This document shows, piece after piece, positions 7,182 through 14,682 of a DNA stretch of 34,860 nucleotides. The stretch covers positions 1 to 34,860 of the forward strand of contig CADBVG010000011.1 in assembly GCA_902798105.1 (NCBI GenBank). The letters run 5' to 3'. The position numbers and the translations under genes are program-made. Position 1 is the stretch's first letter. Every line of letters starts with the position of its first letter. Below the pieces are notes generated by a model that was given only the letters and a program-made list of their open reading frames with translations, was not told the DNA's origin and did not search any database. The stretch is from an uncultured Eubacteriales bacterium. Its GTDB lineage: Bacteria > Bacillota > Clostridia > Christensenellales > Aristaeellaceae.

Positions 7182-7811
7182 ATGGTATCGGACAAATTCA
7201 TGGTCAACAGCGACGCCGGGCGCATGGCGGCGGCGCGGTACGCGACGGAAAACTTCGCATGGCAGGCCGGGCTGGACAAGCGTGACACGCTGCGACTGAG
7301 CCTGCTGGTGGAGGAGACCCTGGGCATGATGAAGGCCATGGTGGAGGACTTCTACGGCCGCCTGTGGTTCTCCGGCGATGCCAGCGCCTGCGAGATCCAT
7401 CTCGAGGCCACGGCCAATGTGGATTCCGATCGCAAGCAGGCGCTGCTCTCCGTGTCCAGCACCGGAAAAAACGCCGCGGTGAAGGGGTTTATGGGGATGC
7501 TGGGCGACGTGATCTCCAGGGCGTTGAACAACGTCGGACACGCGATGGACGAGGCCTACGGTGAGACCGCCGTGACGGGCAGCGTGGTGGCTCCCGCCGG
7601 GTTGGGCACGCCGAACCTGTACGACCTGACCCCGGTGTGGACGCTGGAGCAGTATCGGGAGAACGTGGAGAAGGGCCGCATGGAAGCCGATGCCCTGGAA
7701 CGGGCCAAGGAGGACCTGGAAAAGTCCATCGTGGCCAACCTCGCCGACGACGTGGTGGTGGGCGTGAAGGGCGACCGGATCGAGCTGGTGATAAAGAAGA
7801 AGTTCAGGTAA
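7182..7811 (+). CDS. Uncharacterised protein, possibly a degenerate GHKL-ATPase-like regulator
   Basis: I do not firmly recognise this 209-residue protein. It is soluble, with no signal peptide or membrane helix. The first part (SDAGRMAAARYATENFAWQ, then LRLSLLVEETLGMMKAMVED) resembles the start of anti-sigma-type GHKL ATPases such as RsbW/SpoIIAB, where a similar helix carries E and N. Here the Asn of the N box is absent and no glycine-rich ATP lid is clear. The C-terminal third is a charged helix followed by a beta-like DDVVVGVKGDRIELVIKKKF. ATG 7182 is preceded by GGAGGG at 7171-7176. The divergent neighbour is a sugar isomerase; no partner gene hints at its role. Confidence 0.6.
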   Translation: MVSDKFMVNSDAGRMAAARYATENFAWQAGLDKRDTLRLSLLVEETLGMMKAMVEDFYGRLWFSGDASACEIHLEATANVDSDRKQALLSVSSTGKNAAVKGFMGMLGDVISRALNNVGHAMDEAYGETAVTGSVVAPAGLGTPNLYDLTPVWTLEQYRENVEKGRMEADALERAKEDLEKSIVANLADDVVVGVKGDRIELVIKKKFR

Positions 7812-7833
7812 GGCTGGTTTGGCGGTGTAACAA

Positions 7834-7866
7834 ATTCTGATTTGTCGCTACGCGGTAAATCAGAAT
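7834..7866. repeat. ATTCTGATTT inverted repeat (family T, copy 1)
   Basis: ATTCTGATTT (7834-7843) and AAATCAGAAT (7857-7866) flank a 13-nt centre. The sequence lies 22 nt after the stop of the gene at 7182. The same arms recur at 17643-17723 and 34704-34740. Confidence 0.75.
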
Positions 7867-7888
7867 CTGTATTCACGAAATAAACCAG

Positions 7889-7927
7889 AAAAACAACAAC
7901 AGCTGGGAGCGCAAATGCGCTCCCAGC
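7889..7927 (-). terminator. Rho-independent terminator of the flavin reductase gene, bidirectional
   Basis: GCTGGGAGCGCA (7902-7913) pairs with TGCGCTCCCAGC (7916-7927). On the minus strand the tail is TGTTGTTGTTTTT; on the plus strand CATCGTTTTT follows, so it can also stop transcription from 7182. Confidence 0.85.
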
Positions 7928-7952
7928 CATCGTTTTTGGGGATTATCTGCGA

Positions 7953-9860
7953 TTACGCCGCGGGCGCCAGCTCGGTGGCAGCCTGTTCCGCGTAGGCGGC
8001 GGCCTGCGCGCCGGCGATGCGGCCGAACACCACGAAATCAGCTACGGCGTTGCCGCCCAGGCGGTTGCCGCCGTGGACGCCGCCGGTGACCTCGCCCGCC
8101 GCAAACAGGCCGGGGATGATCTCGCCGGACTCATTGATGACGTGGGTCTCGGGGTCGATCTTCAGGCCGCCCATGGTGTGATGGATGCCCGCAGTCACCT
8201 TCACGGCATAGAAGGGGGCGGTGTCCAGGGGCTGGGCGAAGGAGGTGCGGCCGAAGTCGGGATCGTTCTTCTCGGCCACGTAGCCGTTCCACTTCTCCAT
8301 GGTGGCGGCGAAGGTGTCGGCGGGGATCTCCAGCGCCTCGGCCAGCGCCTCGTAGGTGTCGCCGGAGAGCATCAGGTTACGCTTGATATAGCCCTGGATG
8401 ACGGAGGAGGCGTCCACCATCTTCTGGTCGACGATCAGCCAGCTGAAGGAATCGGGCTGGGCGATCTCGGCAGCGGAGACCACGTCTCGGGTACCCACCT
8501 CGTCGATGAAGCGCTCGCCGTTCTTGTTCACCAGGATCGCGCCGTCGCCGCGCAGGCCTTCGGTGATCAGGGAAGCGGTGTCATACTGCACGGTGGGATG
8601 GATCTGGATCTGATCCATGTCCACGGTGGCCGCGCCCAGCTCCTGGGCCATCAGGATGCCCTGGCCCTGGATGCCGGCGGCGTTGGTGGTCATGAAGCCC
8701 TTCAGCTCGGGCTTGAACGCCTCGACCATCTCCAGGTTCGCGCCGAAGCCGCCGGTGGTCAGCACCACGGCCTTGGCGGTGACGGTGACGGTGTTGCCAC
8801 CCTTGCCGGTGGCGATGACGCCGTTGCACGCGCCGGATTCATCGGTGGTCAGCTCGGTGGCGCAGGTGTCGGTCAGCAGGGTGATGTTGTCGCGGGACTT
8901 CACGCCCTCCTCCAGCAGCGGTACGGTGTACGCGCCTACGGAGATGACCTTGCCATCCTCGTCGGTGGGGCGATGGATGCGCTTGACGGACGCGCCGCCG
9001 AAGGCCGCCACGTCGAACAGCTCAATGCCCTCGGAGCGCAGCCAGTCGATGGCGGCGGCGGAGTTGTTCACCAGGGTGTTGACCAGCTCGGGATCGTTGA
9101 TGCCCTTGCCGCCGATCATGGTGTCCAGCGCGAACAGCTCGGCGGAGTCAAAGTAACCCTGGGGGTCGGCCTTGTAGGCGTCCCACTGCTCCTGTACCGT
9201 GGCGGCCAGGGCGGTGATGGTCTCGTTGTCGGCCCAGTTCTCCTTGGCGGCGGCCAGGGTCTTTTCCACGCCGGCCTCCTCGCCAAAGTCGTTGGCCTGC
9301 TGGTAGTTGGTGGGCGCGGCGTTCATGCCGCCGGTGGACTTGACGGAGTTGCCGCCCACGGCGGGCTGGCTCTCCAGAACGACCACGTTCAGGCCCTCGG
9401 TCGCGGCGGTAATGGCAGCGGTCATGCCCGCGCCGCCCGCGCCGATGATCAGCACGTCGGTGTCGAGGGTCATGTCCTCGGCGCCTTCCTCGACGTAATC
9501 GCGGATGTAGTCGTCGGGGTTCACGCCCGCGTCGGACAGCGCCAGGCGCGCGGCTTCTTCAAAACCCGCGCGGGTAAAGGAAGCGAAGGTCGCACCGGTG
9601 TAGGTGTCCACGATGCCGTTGGCATCGACAAAGGCCTGGGGCCACTCGGCAATGATGTTTTTGCCGATGCCGTCCGTCTCGTCGTCGCCGGTGGCCTCGA
9701 CCTTGGTGATGACGCCGTCATTCAGCGTGATGGTCACGGTGATGTCGCCGCCGTAGCCCTTGGCGGTGCCGGTGCCGGTCACCTCTTCGGCCAGGGCTGC
9801 GGGGACCAGGGCCAGCAGCATGGCTACGGCCACCAGCAGCGCAAAGATGCGGTTCTTCAT
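7953..9860 (-). CDS. Secreted FMN-binding/FAD-dependent fumarate-reductase-like flavoprotein
   Basis: This 635-residue extracytoplasmic reductase has a signal peptide (MKNRIFALLVAVAMLLALVP, cleavage after ALA near residue 24), an FMN-binding domain (about 25-110) and a FAD domain (about 133-620). D85-TY-TGA-T91 fits the ApbE flavinylation motif Dxx(S/T)GA(T/S), so FMN is probably attached to T91. GAGGAG (140-145) is the FAD Rossmann motif. Residues equivalent to the fumarate reductase active site are all present: H296 in IHRP, R458 in GTRDVV, H560/H561 in HHTMGG, R600 in HGGNRLGGNA. It would reduce fumarate, urocanate or a similar unsaturated acid outside the membrane; the substrate is not decided. 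AAGGAGG precedes ATG 9860. No lipobox, haem motif or ApbE gene is nearby. Confidence 0.9.
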   Translation of the reverse strand: MKNRIFALLVAVAMLLALVPAALAEEVTGTGTAKGYGGDITVTITLNDGVITKVEATGDDETDGIGKNIIAEWPQAFVDANGIVDTYTGATFASFTRAGFEEAARLALSDAGVNPDDYIRDYVEEGAEDMTLDTDVLIIGAGGAGMTAAITAATEGLNVVVLESQPAVGGNSVKSTGGMNAAPTNYQQANDFGEEAGVEKTLAAAKENWADNETITALAATVQEQWDAYKADPQGYFDSAELFALDTMIGGKGINDPELVNTLVNNSAAAIDWLRSEGIELFDVAAFGGASVKRIHRPTDEDGKVISVGAYTVPLLEEGVKSRDNITLLTDTCATELTTDESGACNGVIATGKGGNTVTVTAKAVVLTTGGFGANLEMVEAFKPELKGFMTTNAAGIQGQGILMAQELGAATVDMDQIQIHPTVQYDTASLITEGLRGDGAILVNKNGERFIDEVGTRDVVSAAEIAQPDSFSWLIVDQKMVDASSVIQGYIKRNLMLSGDTYEALAEALEIPADTFAATMEKWNGYVAEKNDPDFGRTSFAQPLDTAPFYAVKVTAGIHHTMGGLKIDPETHVINESGEIIPGLFAAGEVTGGVHGGNRLGGNAVADFVVFGRIAGAQAAAYAEQAATELAPAA

Positions 9861-9933
9861 GGGGGGTTCCTCCTTATAATGAAGATGGTGCAGGGCAGGC
9901 CCATTATCTGCAACAGGCCTGTCGCGCAATGCC

Positions 9934-9962
9934 ATTGTAACATATAAACGGCTCAAATACAA
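9934..9962 (-). promoter_or_regulatory. Probable promoter of the flavin reductase gene
   Basis: On the minus strand TTGTAT (9957-9962) and TACAAT (9934-9939) are 17 bp apart. The leader would be about 67 nt. The -35 is weak. Confidence 0.5.
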
Positions 9963-9971
9963 TAAGCGCGC

Positions 9972-10006
9972 AAAACAAAACCCGCGGGAAATGTTTTTCC
10001 TGCGGG
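9972..10006 (-). terminator. Rho-independent terminator of the greA-lysS operon
   Basis: On the minus strand CCCGCAGGAAA pairs with TTTCCCGCGGG (one mismatch) and is followed by TTTTGTTTTG. It lies 17 nt after the lysS stop codon. Confidence 0.85.
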
Positions 10007-10022
10007 CTTTGTTTGCAATGTT

Positions 10023-11507
10023 TTAGTCCAAAGGCTTCATCGTGGGGAACAGCAGCACGTCCCTGATGGAATCGCTGTTGGTGAGCAGCATCACCAGCCG
10101 GTCGACGCCGAAGCCGAGGCCGCCGGTGGGGGGCATACCGTACTCCAGGGCGTTGACGTAGTCGTAATCCACCTGGGCACCGCTGTTGGGGTCGAGGCTC
10201 TTGCGCTCGGCCACCTGCTTTTCAAAGCGGGCGCGCTGGTCCAGCGGGTCGTTCAGCTCGGAGAAGGCGTTGCCGAATTCGGTGGCGTTGATGAAGTACT
10301 CGAAGCGCTCGGTGAACATCGGGTCGTCGGGCTTGCGCTTGGCCAGGGGGCTGATCTCCACCGGGTAATCGTAGATGAAGGTGGGCTGGATCAGCTTGTC
10401 TTCCACGTAGGCATCGAAGAATTCCGCCAGGATCGCCCCTTTGGTGGGGATTTCCGGCAGCTCCACGTGGTGGGCCTTGGCGCAGGCAATGGCGTCTTCA
10501 TCCGTCTTCCAGTCGGCGAAGTCCACGCCGCTGTACTTTTTCACGGCTTCCACCATGGTCAGCCGCTCCCAGTGGCCGATGTCGATGTCGTTGCCCTGGT
10601 AGGGGATCACCAGACTGCCGCAGACCTTTTGGGTCACGGTCTTCATCATGTCCTCTACAAGGTCCATCATGCCGTGGAAGTCGGTGTAGGCCTCGTACAG
10701 CTCAATGGTGGTGAATTCGGGGTTGTGCTTGGTGTCCATGCCCTCGTTGCGGAAGATGCGGCCCACCTCGTAGACCCGGTCCAGGCCGCCCACGATCAAG
10801 CGCTTCAGGTACAGCTCCGTCTCGATGCGCAGCACCATGTCCATGTCCAGGGTGTTGTGGTGGGTGTAAAAGGGCTTGGCTGCAGCGCCGATCTCAAAGG
10901 GGGTCAGTATGGGGGTATCCACCTCCAGGTAGCCCCGGCCGTCCAGGAACGCCCGCAGCTCCCGCAATATCAGGCTGCGCTTGATGAAGGTGTCCTTTAC
11001 CTCGGGGTTCACGATCAGATCGACATAGCGCTGGCGGTAGCGGGTGTCGGTGTCGGTCAGGCCGTGGAACTTCTCCGGCAGCGGATGCAGGCTCTTGGTC
11101 AGCAGCGCCAGCTTCGTAGCGTGCACGGAAATTTCGCCGGTTTTGGTCTTGAAAACCGTGCCCTCCACGCCGATGATGTCGCCGATGTCCAGTTGCTTGA
11201 AATCCTTGTATTCATCCTCGCCCACGTCGTCGCGCTTGACGTAGATCTGCATGGTGCCGTCCGGATCCTGGATGCGGGCGAAGCTGGCCTTGCCCATGAT
11301 GTGCTTGCCAAGTATGCGGCCCGCGATGCGAACGGCCTTGCCCTCCAGCGCGTCGTACTGATCGCGAATGACGCCGGAGGTGTGGGTGCGGTCATAGGTG
11401 GTGATCTCGTAGGGATTCCTGCCCTGCTCAATCAGCGCGTTCAGCTTGCCCAAGCGAATGGTGTCCTGTTCGGTGAAGCTCGACGGCGCCTGGTAGGTCT
11501 GGGCCAT
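10023..11507 (-). CDS. lysS: Lysyl-tRNA synthetase, class II
   Basis: The 494-residue enzyme charges tRNA-Lys with lysine using ATP. The N-terminal OB-fold anticodon domain (about 60-150) contains VRIAGRILGKHIMGKASFAR. The class II catalytic core follows: motif 2 in RIFRNEGMDTKHNPEFTTIE, the amino-acid pocket near PTFIYDYPVEISPLAK, and motif 3 in GGLGFGVDRLVMLL with the ending SIRDVLLFPTMKP. The length is normal. ATG 11507 is preceded by GAGAGGAG. It is the second gene of an operon with greA, 39 nt behind it, an arrangement common in Bacillota, and is followed by a clear terminator. Confidence 0.97.
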   Translation of the reverse strand: MAQTYQAPSSFTEQDTIRLGKLNALIEQGRNPYEITTYDRTHTSGVIRDQYDALEGKAVRIAGRILGKHIMGKASFARIQDPDGTMQIYVKRDDVGEDEYKDFKQLDIGDIIGVEGTVFKTKTGEISVHATKLALLTKSLHPLPEKFHGLTDTDTRYRQRYVDLIVNPEVKDTFIKRSLILRELRAFLDGRGYLEVDTPILTPFEIGAAAKPFYTHHNTLDMDMVLRIETELYLKRLIVGGLDRVYEVGRIFRNEGMDTKHNPEFTTIELYEAYTDFHGMMDLVEDMMKTVTQKVCGSLVIPYQGNDIDIGHWERLTMVEAVKKYSGVDFADWKTDEDAIACAKAHHVELPEIPTKGAILAEFFDAYVEDKLIQPTFIYDYPVEISPLAKRKPDDPMFTERFEYFINATEFGNAFSELNDPLDQRARFEKQVAERKSLDPNSGAQVDYDYVNALEYGMPPTGGLGFGVDRLVMLLTNSDSIRDVLLFPTMKPLD

Positions 11508-11546
11508 TTTCTCGTTCTCCTCTCGGTGGATGTAGGTGGTTTTATA

Positions 11547-12056
11547 TCAGCGCTTGCGGATGGAGAGCACCTTCAGCTTGACGATGCCGCCGGGGGTGTC
11601 GGCTTCCACGATGTCGCCGACCCTCGCCGGGGCTACGTAATCGCTCTTGCCGGGCTCGCCCTTGCCGATCAGCGCCATGCCGATGGGGGATTCGTTGGAG
11701 ATGAACAGCTTCGCCGGGTCGGCCTCGGTGAAGCCCACGAGGGTGTATTCATCCTCCTCGTCGTATTCCATGTCCAGCACGCGCACCACGGTGCCCAGCG
11801 CGGCGGTATTGGAATCAGCGGAGGAATCGTCAACAAAGGTGGCGGTGCGCAGCTCGGCCTCGATGCGGGCGATGTTGCCATAGACCTCGGCCTCCTTGGC
11901 CTTGGCGGCGTCGTACTCGGCGTTCTCGCTGAGATCACCGAAGCCGCGGGCGACCTGGATCTCCTCGGCCACGCGCTTCTTTTCCTCGTTCAGCTGGGCC
12001 AGCTGTTCCTCCAGCTTCTTCTTATCTGTAAATGTGAGTATTCGGGTGTCTGCCAT
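11547..12056 (-). CDS. greA: Transcription elongation factor GreA
   Basis: The 169-residue factor rescues backtracked RNA polymerase by stimulating transcript cleavage. Residues 1-80 form the antiparallel coiled coil, whose tip carries the conserved GDLSENAEYDAAKAKE with the acidic pair that supports cleavage. The C-terminal FKBP-like domain includes FISNESPIGMALIGKGEPG. It is about ten residues longer than most GreA proteins, through an insertion near DDSSADSNTAALG. ATG 12056 follows AGGAGG by 8 nt. It is the first gene of the greA-lysS operon, behind a consensus promoter. Confidence 0.96.
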   Translation of the reverse strand: MADTRILTFTDKKKLEEQLAQLNEEKKRVAEEIQVARGFGDLSENAEYDAAKAKEAEVYGNIARIEAELRTATFVDDSSADSNTAALGTVVRVLDMEYDEEDEYTLVGFTEADPAKLFISNESPIGMALIGKGEPGKSDYVAPARVGDIVEADTPGGIVKLKVLSIRKR

Positions 12057-12117
12057 GGTGAAACCTCCTGGGTGATGGTCCTTTTCCGTCACATGAATTT
12101 AGCCGAATAAGAATCGA

Positions 12118-12139
12118 CACTGCGCGAACCTACGCAGTG
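12118..12139 (-). other. Leader hairpin upstream of greA
   Basis: CACTGCG and CGCAGTG form a perfect 7-bp stem with an 8-nt loop, inside the untranslated leader between the promoter at 12162-12190 and greA. No T-tract follows on the minus strand, so it is not a standard terminator. Its role is unknown. Confidence 0.5.
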
Positions 12140-12161
12140 CCTGCTTATCCGGACCGCAACC

Positions 12162-12190
12162 ATTATACATCAAGGGTCGGGCGTTGTCAA
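12162..12190 (-). promoter_or_regulatory. Consensus sigma-A promoter for greA-lysS
   Basis: On the minus strand a perfect TTGACA (12185-12190) and a perfect TATAAT (12162-12167) are exactly 17 bp apart. This is the strongest promoter seen in the window. The leader is about 100 nt. Confidence 0.88.
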
Positions 12191-12251
12191 CCGCGGCGAG
12201 ACGCATTTTTTGCCTGGATTTTCACGGCAATTGCGATGGTGAACGGGAGGT

Positions 12252-12308
12252 ACAATATCAAAAAGATACCATATTGTCGGGGAAATGTCATATTTTAAGC
12301 GAAATATG
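12252..12308. other. Two AT-rich inverted repeats upstream of the LCP gene
   Basis: ACAATAT (12252-12258)/ATATTGT (12271-12277) and CATATTT (12289-12295)/AAATATG (12302-12308) stand out as AT-rich palindromes in GC-rich DNA. They lie in the 338-nt gap between the divergent greA and LCP genes, upstream of the LCP promoter, and could be regulator binding sites. The rest of the gap, apart from the two promoters and the greA leader hairpin, shows nothing I recognise. Confidence 0.4.
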
Positions 12309-12321
12309 AACCCCTTTGCGG

Positions 12322-12350
12322 TTGCATGGGAAATAGAATACCATTATAAT
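12322..12350 (+). promoter_or_regulatory. Sigma-A promoter for the LCP gene
   Basis: TTGCAT (12322-12327) and a perfect TATAAT (12345-12350) are 17 bp apart. The leader would be about 38 nt. Confidence 0.75.
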
Positions 12351-12394
12351 GACTCTGTCTGTATGTATTTACACAGGAAGGAGAACACTGTAAA

Positions 12395-13801
12395 TTGGCG
12401 ACGAGATATCCTTCAGAATACGATAACCGAAGCCGCGTTGAACCGGGCATCAGCCGTTCCGGTCGCAGCGGCAGCTATTCCGGCCAGCGCCCCGCAAACA
12501 GAAGCGGCGCGTCCCGCCCGGCCTATTCCGGCCAGCGGACCTCCGGTGGCCAGCGTCCGCCCCAGCGCAGGCCTTCTTCCCAGCGCCCCTCGAGCGGGCA
12601 GAGGCCACCCCAGCGCCCGGACTATCCGCCCCGCAGGAACAACCGGCGGCGCAAGCCCAACCGCGCGCCCCTCTTTGCCGCGCTGGCGGCGGTGCTGGTG
12701 GTTGTGCTGGTGCTGGTGATCGTGAAGCCCTTTGGGCGGCGCGGCAATGACGTGGTGGCGAATCCGGACGTGGTTCCGGCCTCCAACCCGGTGTCCGCCA
12801 ATGCGCCCGCCACGGCCTCCGACCCGCTGCTTTCCAGCAATGCCGACGAGGGGGAGGCCACGCCCGAGTATGACAACATCGCCGACAAGCTGGCCGACGC
12901 CGACTACAACGTGGGCAGCCTGTCCGCGGACCAGATGGCCAAGGTGTCGGATTTGCGCATGAACACCAATTTGCCCACCGATTGGTTGAACATACTGCTG
13001 CTGGGCACGGACGAACGCACGCTCAGCGAGAGCGCCCGTACCGACGCGATGCTGATCTGCTCCATCAACCGCAACACCGGCGAGGTGAAGCTGTCCTCCA
13101 TCATGCGCGACCTGGCCATCGAGTACACCGACATCGGCGAGTACAACGGCACCTACCGCATCAACGCCGCCAACTACTTCGGCGGGCCGAATCTGGCCAT
13201 GCGCACCATCAACGAGAAGTTCGGCATGAACATCCAGTACTACGTGCTGGTGAACTTCTTCGGCTTCCAGAAGATCGCCCAGCGCGTGGGCGGCGTCGAG
13301 ATCGATATCACCGAGGCTGAAAAGGACAAGATTAACAAGATGATCGTGCAGCAGGCCAAGTTCGCCTACAGGGAGGGCATCGACGAATCCGACCAGGAGA
13401 ACGTGTACCTGGAGACTTACGGCGAAAATACCCACCTGAACGGACGACAGACGCTGGCCTACGCCCGCATCCGAAAGCTGACCGGCGGCGACGCCATGCG
13501 TACCGAGCGCCAGCGCCTCGTGCTGGAGAAGCTGCTGCAAAAGGTGAAGAACCTCGACGCGATACAGCTGGCCGCACTGGCCAAGGACATGATCGACCAG
13601 GTCAAGACCAACCTGCCCTTCGAAGATCTGTTCACCATCGCGATGCAGGTCTGCGGCAATGGCATCGGCAGCGTGAAGAGCATCCGCCTGCCCATCAGCG
13701 GCTCCTACAAGGAGGAGGTACGCAACGAGCAGTCCATGCTCTACGATTGCGACTTTCAGGCCAACGCCCTGGAGCTGTATAACTTCATCTACCAGGGCTG
13801 A
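12395..13801 (+). CDS. LytR-CpsA-Psr (LCP) family wall-polymer ligase
   Basis: The 468-residue membrane protein should attach lipid-linked anionic polymers or polysaccharides to peptidoglycan. The first 90 residues are a disordered cytoplasmic tail rich in Arg, Pro, Ser and Gln, with repeated SGQRP-like units. One membrane helix lies at about 91-110, and the outer LCP domain starts near residue 195 with LNILLLGTDER, then ARTDAMLICSINRNTGEVKL, SSIMRDL, and the arginine-rich LAYARIRKLTGGDAMRTERQ. These residues bind the pyrophosphate of the lipid donor in the family. The start is TTG 12395, behind GGAAGGAG 11 nt upstream; no nearer ATG exists. It opens the glycan cluster. Confidence 0.92.
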   Translation: MATRYPSEYDNRSRVEPGISRSGRSGSYSGQRPANRSGASRPAYSGQRTSGGQRPPQRRPSSQRPSSGQRPPQRPDYPPRRNNRRRKPNRAPLFAALAAVLVVVLVLVIVKPFGRRGNDVVANPDVVPASNPVSANAPATASDPLLSSNADEGEATPEYDNIADKLADADYNVGSLSADQMAKVSDLRMNTNLPTDWLNILLLGTDERTLSESARTDAMLICSINRNTGEVKLSSIMRDLAIEYTDIGEYNGTYRINAANYFGGPNLAMRTINEKFGMNIQYYVLVNFFGFQKIAQRVGGVEIDITEAEKDKINKMIVQQAKFAYREGIDESDQENVYLETYGENTHLNGRQTLAYARIRKLTGGDAMRTERQRLVLEKLLQKVKNLDAIQLAALAKDMIDQVKTNLPFEDLFTIAMQVCGNGIGSVKSIRLPISGSYKEEVRNEQSMLYDCDFQANALELYNFIYQG

Positions 13802-13843
13802 TATCAGCAAGTGTTCCAAAGCGCTGTTTGAATCGATTGGACA

Positions 13844-13974
13844 GGGGGCTGTCTCATAACACGCTTCGATTCGCGGATTACACGTGTAGCGGCGCCGGTC
13901 AGGCGCCGCCTGACGGCAGATTGCCGCCGCTACATAACAGTATTCCCGCCGTGGCGTTGTTTTGAGACAGCCCC
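13844..13974. repeat. Nested palindromic element (complete copy R3)
   Basis: Outer arms GGGGCTGTCTCATAACA (from 13845) and TGTTTTGAGACAGCCCC (to 13973) enclose an inner palindrome at 13885-13934 that begins TGTAGCGGCGCC and ends GCCGCCGCTACA. The whole is about 130 bp, contains no reading frame and lies 43 nt after the LCP stop. It is MITE-like in shape. The outer arm recurs at 5534-5547, and a shorter version overlaps the cysE stop codon. Confidence 0.8.
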
Positions 13975-14049
13975 TTATTTGACGTGAATACCCATTATTT
14001 AACGCTCCTCCAGTGATAGTTGTGGTATAATTATGATGGAGGTTGATGT

Positions 14050-14682
14050 ATGTACATCCATGTCAAGCGTATACTGGACTTTCTTCTGTCCCTGATAGCG
14101 CTGGTGGTGCTGTCTCCGCTGCTGCTGGTGCTGGCGGTCATCATCCGCACCACGTCGCCGGGACCCGTGTTCTTCCGACAGAAGCGGGTGGGGCAGGGCA
14201 AGACCCATTTCATGATCTATAAATTCCGGACGATGCGAACCGACGCCCCCAAGGACCAGCCCACCCACCTGCTGAAGGACCCGAACGCCTATATCACGCC
14301 TGTGGGGCGCTTCCTGCGCCGCTCCAGCCTGGACGAGCTGCCCCAGCTGATCAACATTCTCAAGGGCGAGATGGCCGTAGTCGGGCCCCGGCCGGCGCTG
14401 TGGAACCAGTTCGACCTGATCGCCGAGCGGGACAGGTATGGCGCGAACGACGTGCGACCCGGCCTGACCGGCTGGGCCCAGATCAACGGCCGCGACGAGC
14501 TGCCCATCGACGTGAAGGCCCGGTTGGACGGCGAATACGTGAAACGGATGGGCTTTTTCTTCGATGCCCGGTGCATACTGGGCACGGTGTTCAAGGTGAT
14601 GCGCTCCGAGGGCGTCGTGGAGGGCGTACAGGCTGAAACTCAAACCCAGAGGGAAAATACCAATGCAGACACAAAGCAATAA
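14050..14682 (+). CDS. Initiating sugar-phosphate transferase (bacterial sugar transferase family)
   Basis: The 210-residue monotopic membrane enzyme is of the PglC/WcaJ catalytic type. It transfers a sugar-1-phosphate from a nucleotide sugar to undecaprenyl phosphate and so starts a glycan chain. An N-terminal re-entrant hydrophobic helix (FLLSLIALVVLSPLLLVLAV, about residues 11-30) is followed by PVFFRQKRVGQGKTHFMIYK, the FRTMR motif, the RRSSLDELPQLINIL helix, the VVGPRP loop and RPGLTGWAQINGRD. The Asp-Glu pair in SLDELPQ is the expected catalytic dyad. The size fits the small single-domain class. A TATAAT at 14026-14031 lies upstream, but with no clear -35. It overlaps the next gene by 20 nt. 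Confidence 0.93.
   Translation: MYIHVKRILDFLLSLIALVVLSPLLLVLAVIIRTTSPGPVFFRQKRVGQGKTHFMIYKFRTMRTDAPKDQPTHLLKDPNAYITPVGRFLRRSSLDELPQLINILKGEMAVVGPRPALWNQFDLIAERDRYGANDVRPGLTGWAQINGRDELPIDVKARLDGEYVKRMGFFFDARCILGTVFKVMRSEGVVEGVQAETQTQRENTNADTKQ

Noticed and set aside
7953-7953. A haem-binding or cytochrome domain in the flavin reductase
   Set aside because: No CxxCH motif occurs anywhere in the protein; electrons must enter through FMN.
8073-9947. A 624-codon open frame on the plus strand opposite the flavin reductase
   Set aside because: Its composition is low-complexity Gly, His, Val, Asp and Ala, as expected for an antisense shadow; the reductase frame has all family motifs.
10467-12110. 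Long plus-strand frame opposite lysS and greA
   Set aside because: Both genes on the minus strand are certain by motif; the plus-strand frame lacks start signals and matches no family.
12413-13819. Long minus-strand frame opposite the LCP gene
   Set aside because: Antisense shadow; the LCP domain on the plus strand is clear and has a promoter and leader.
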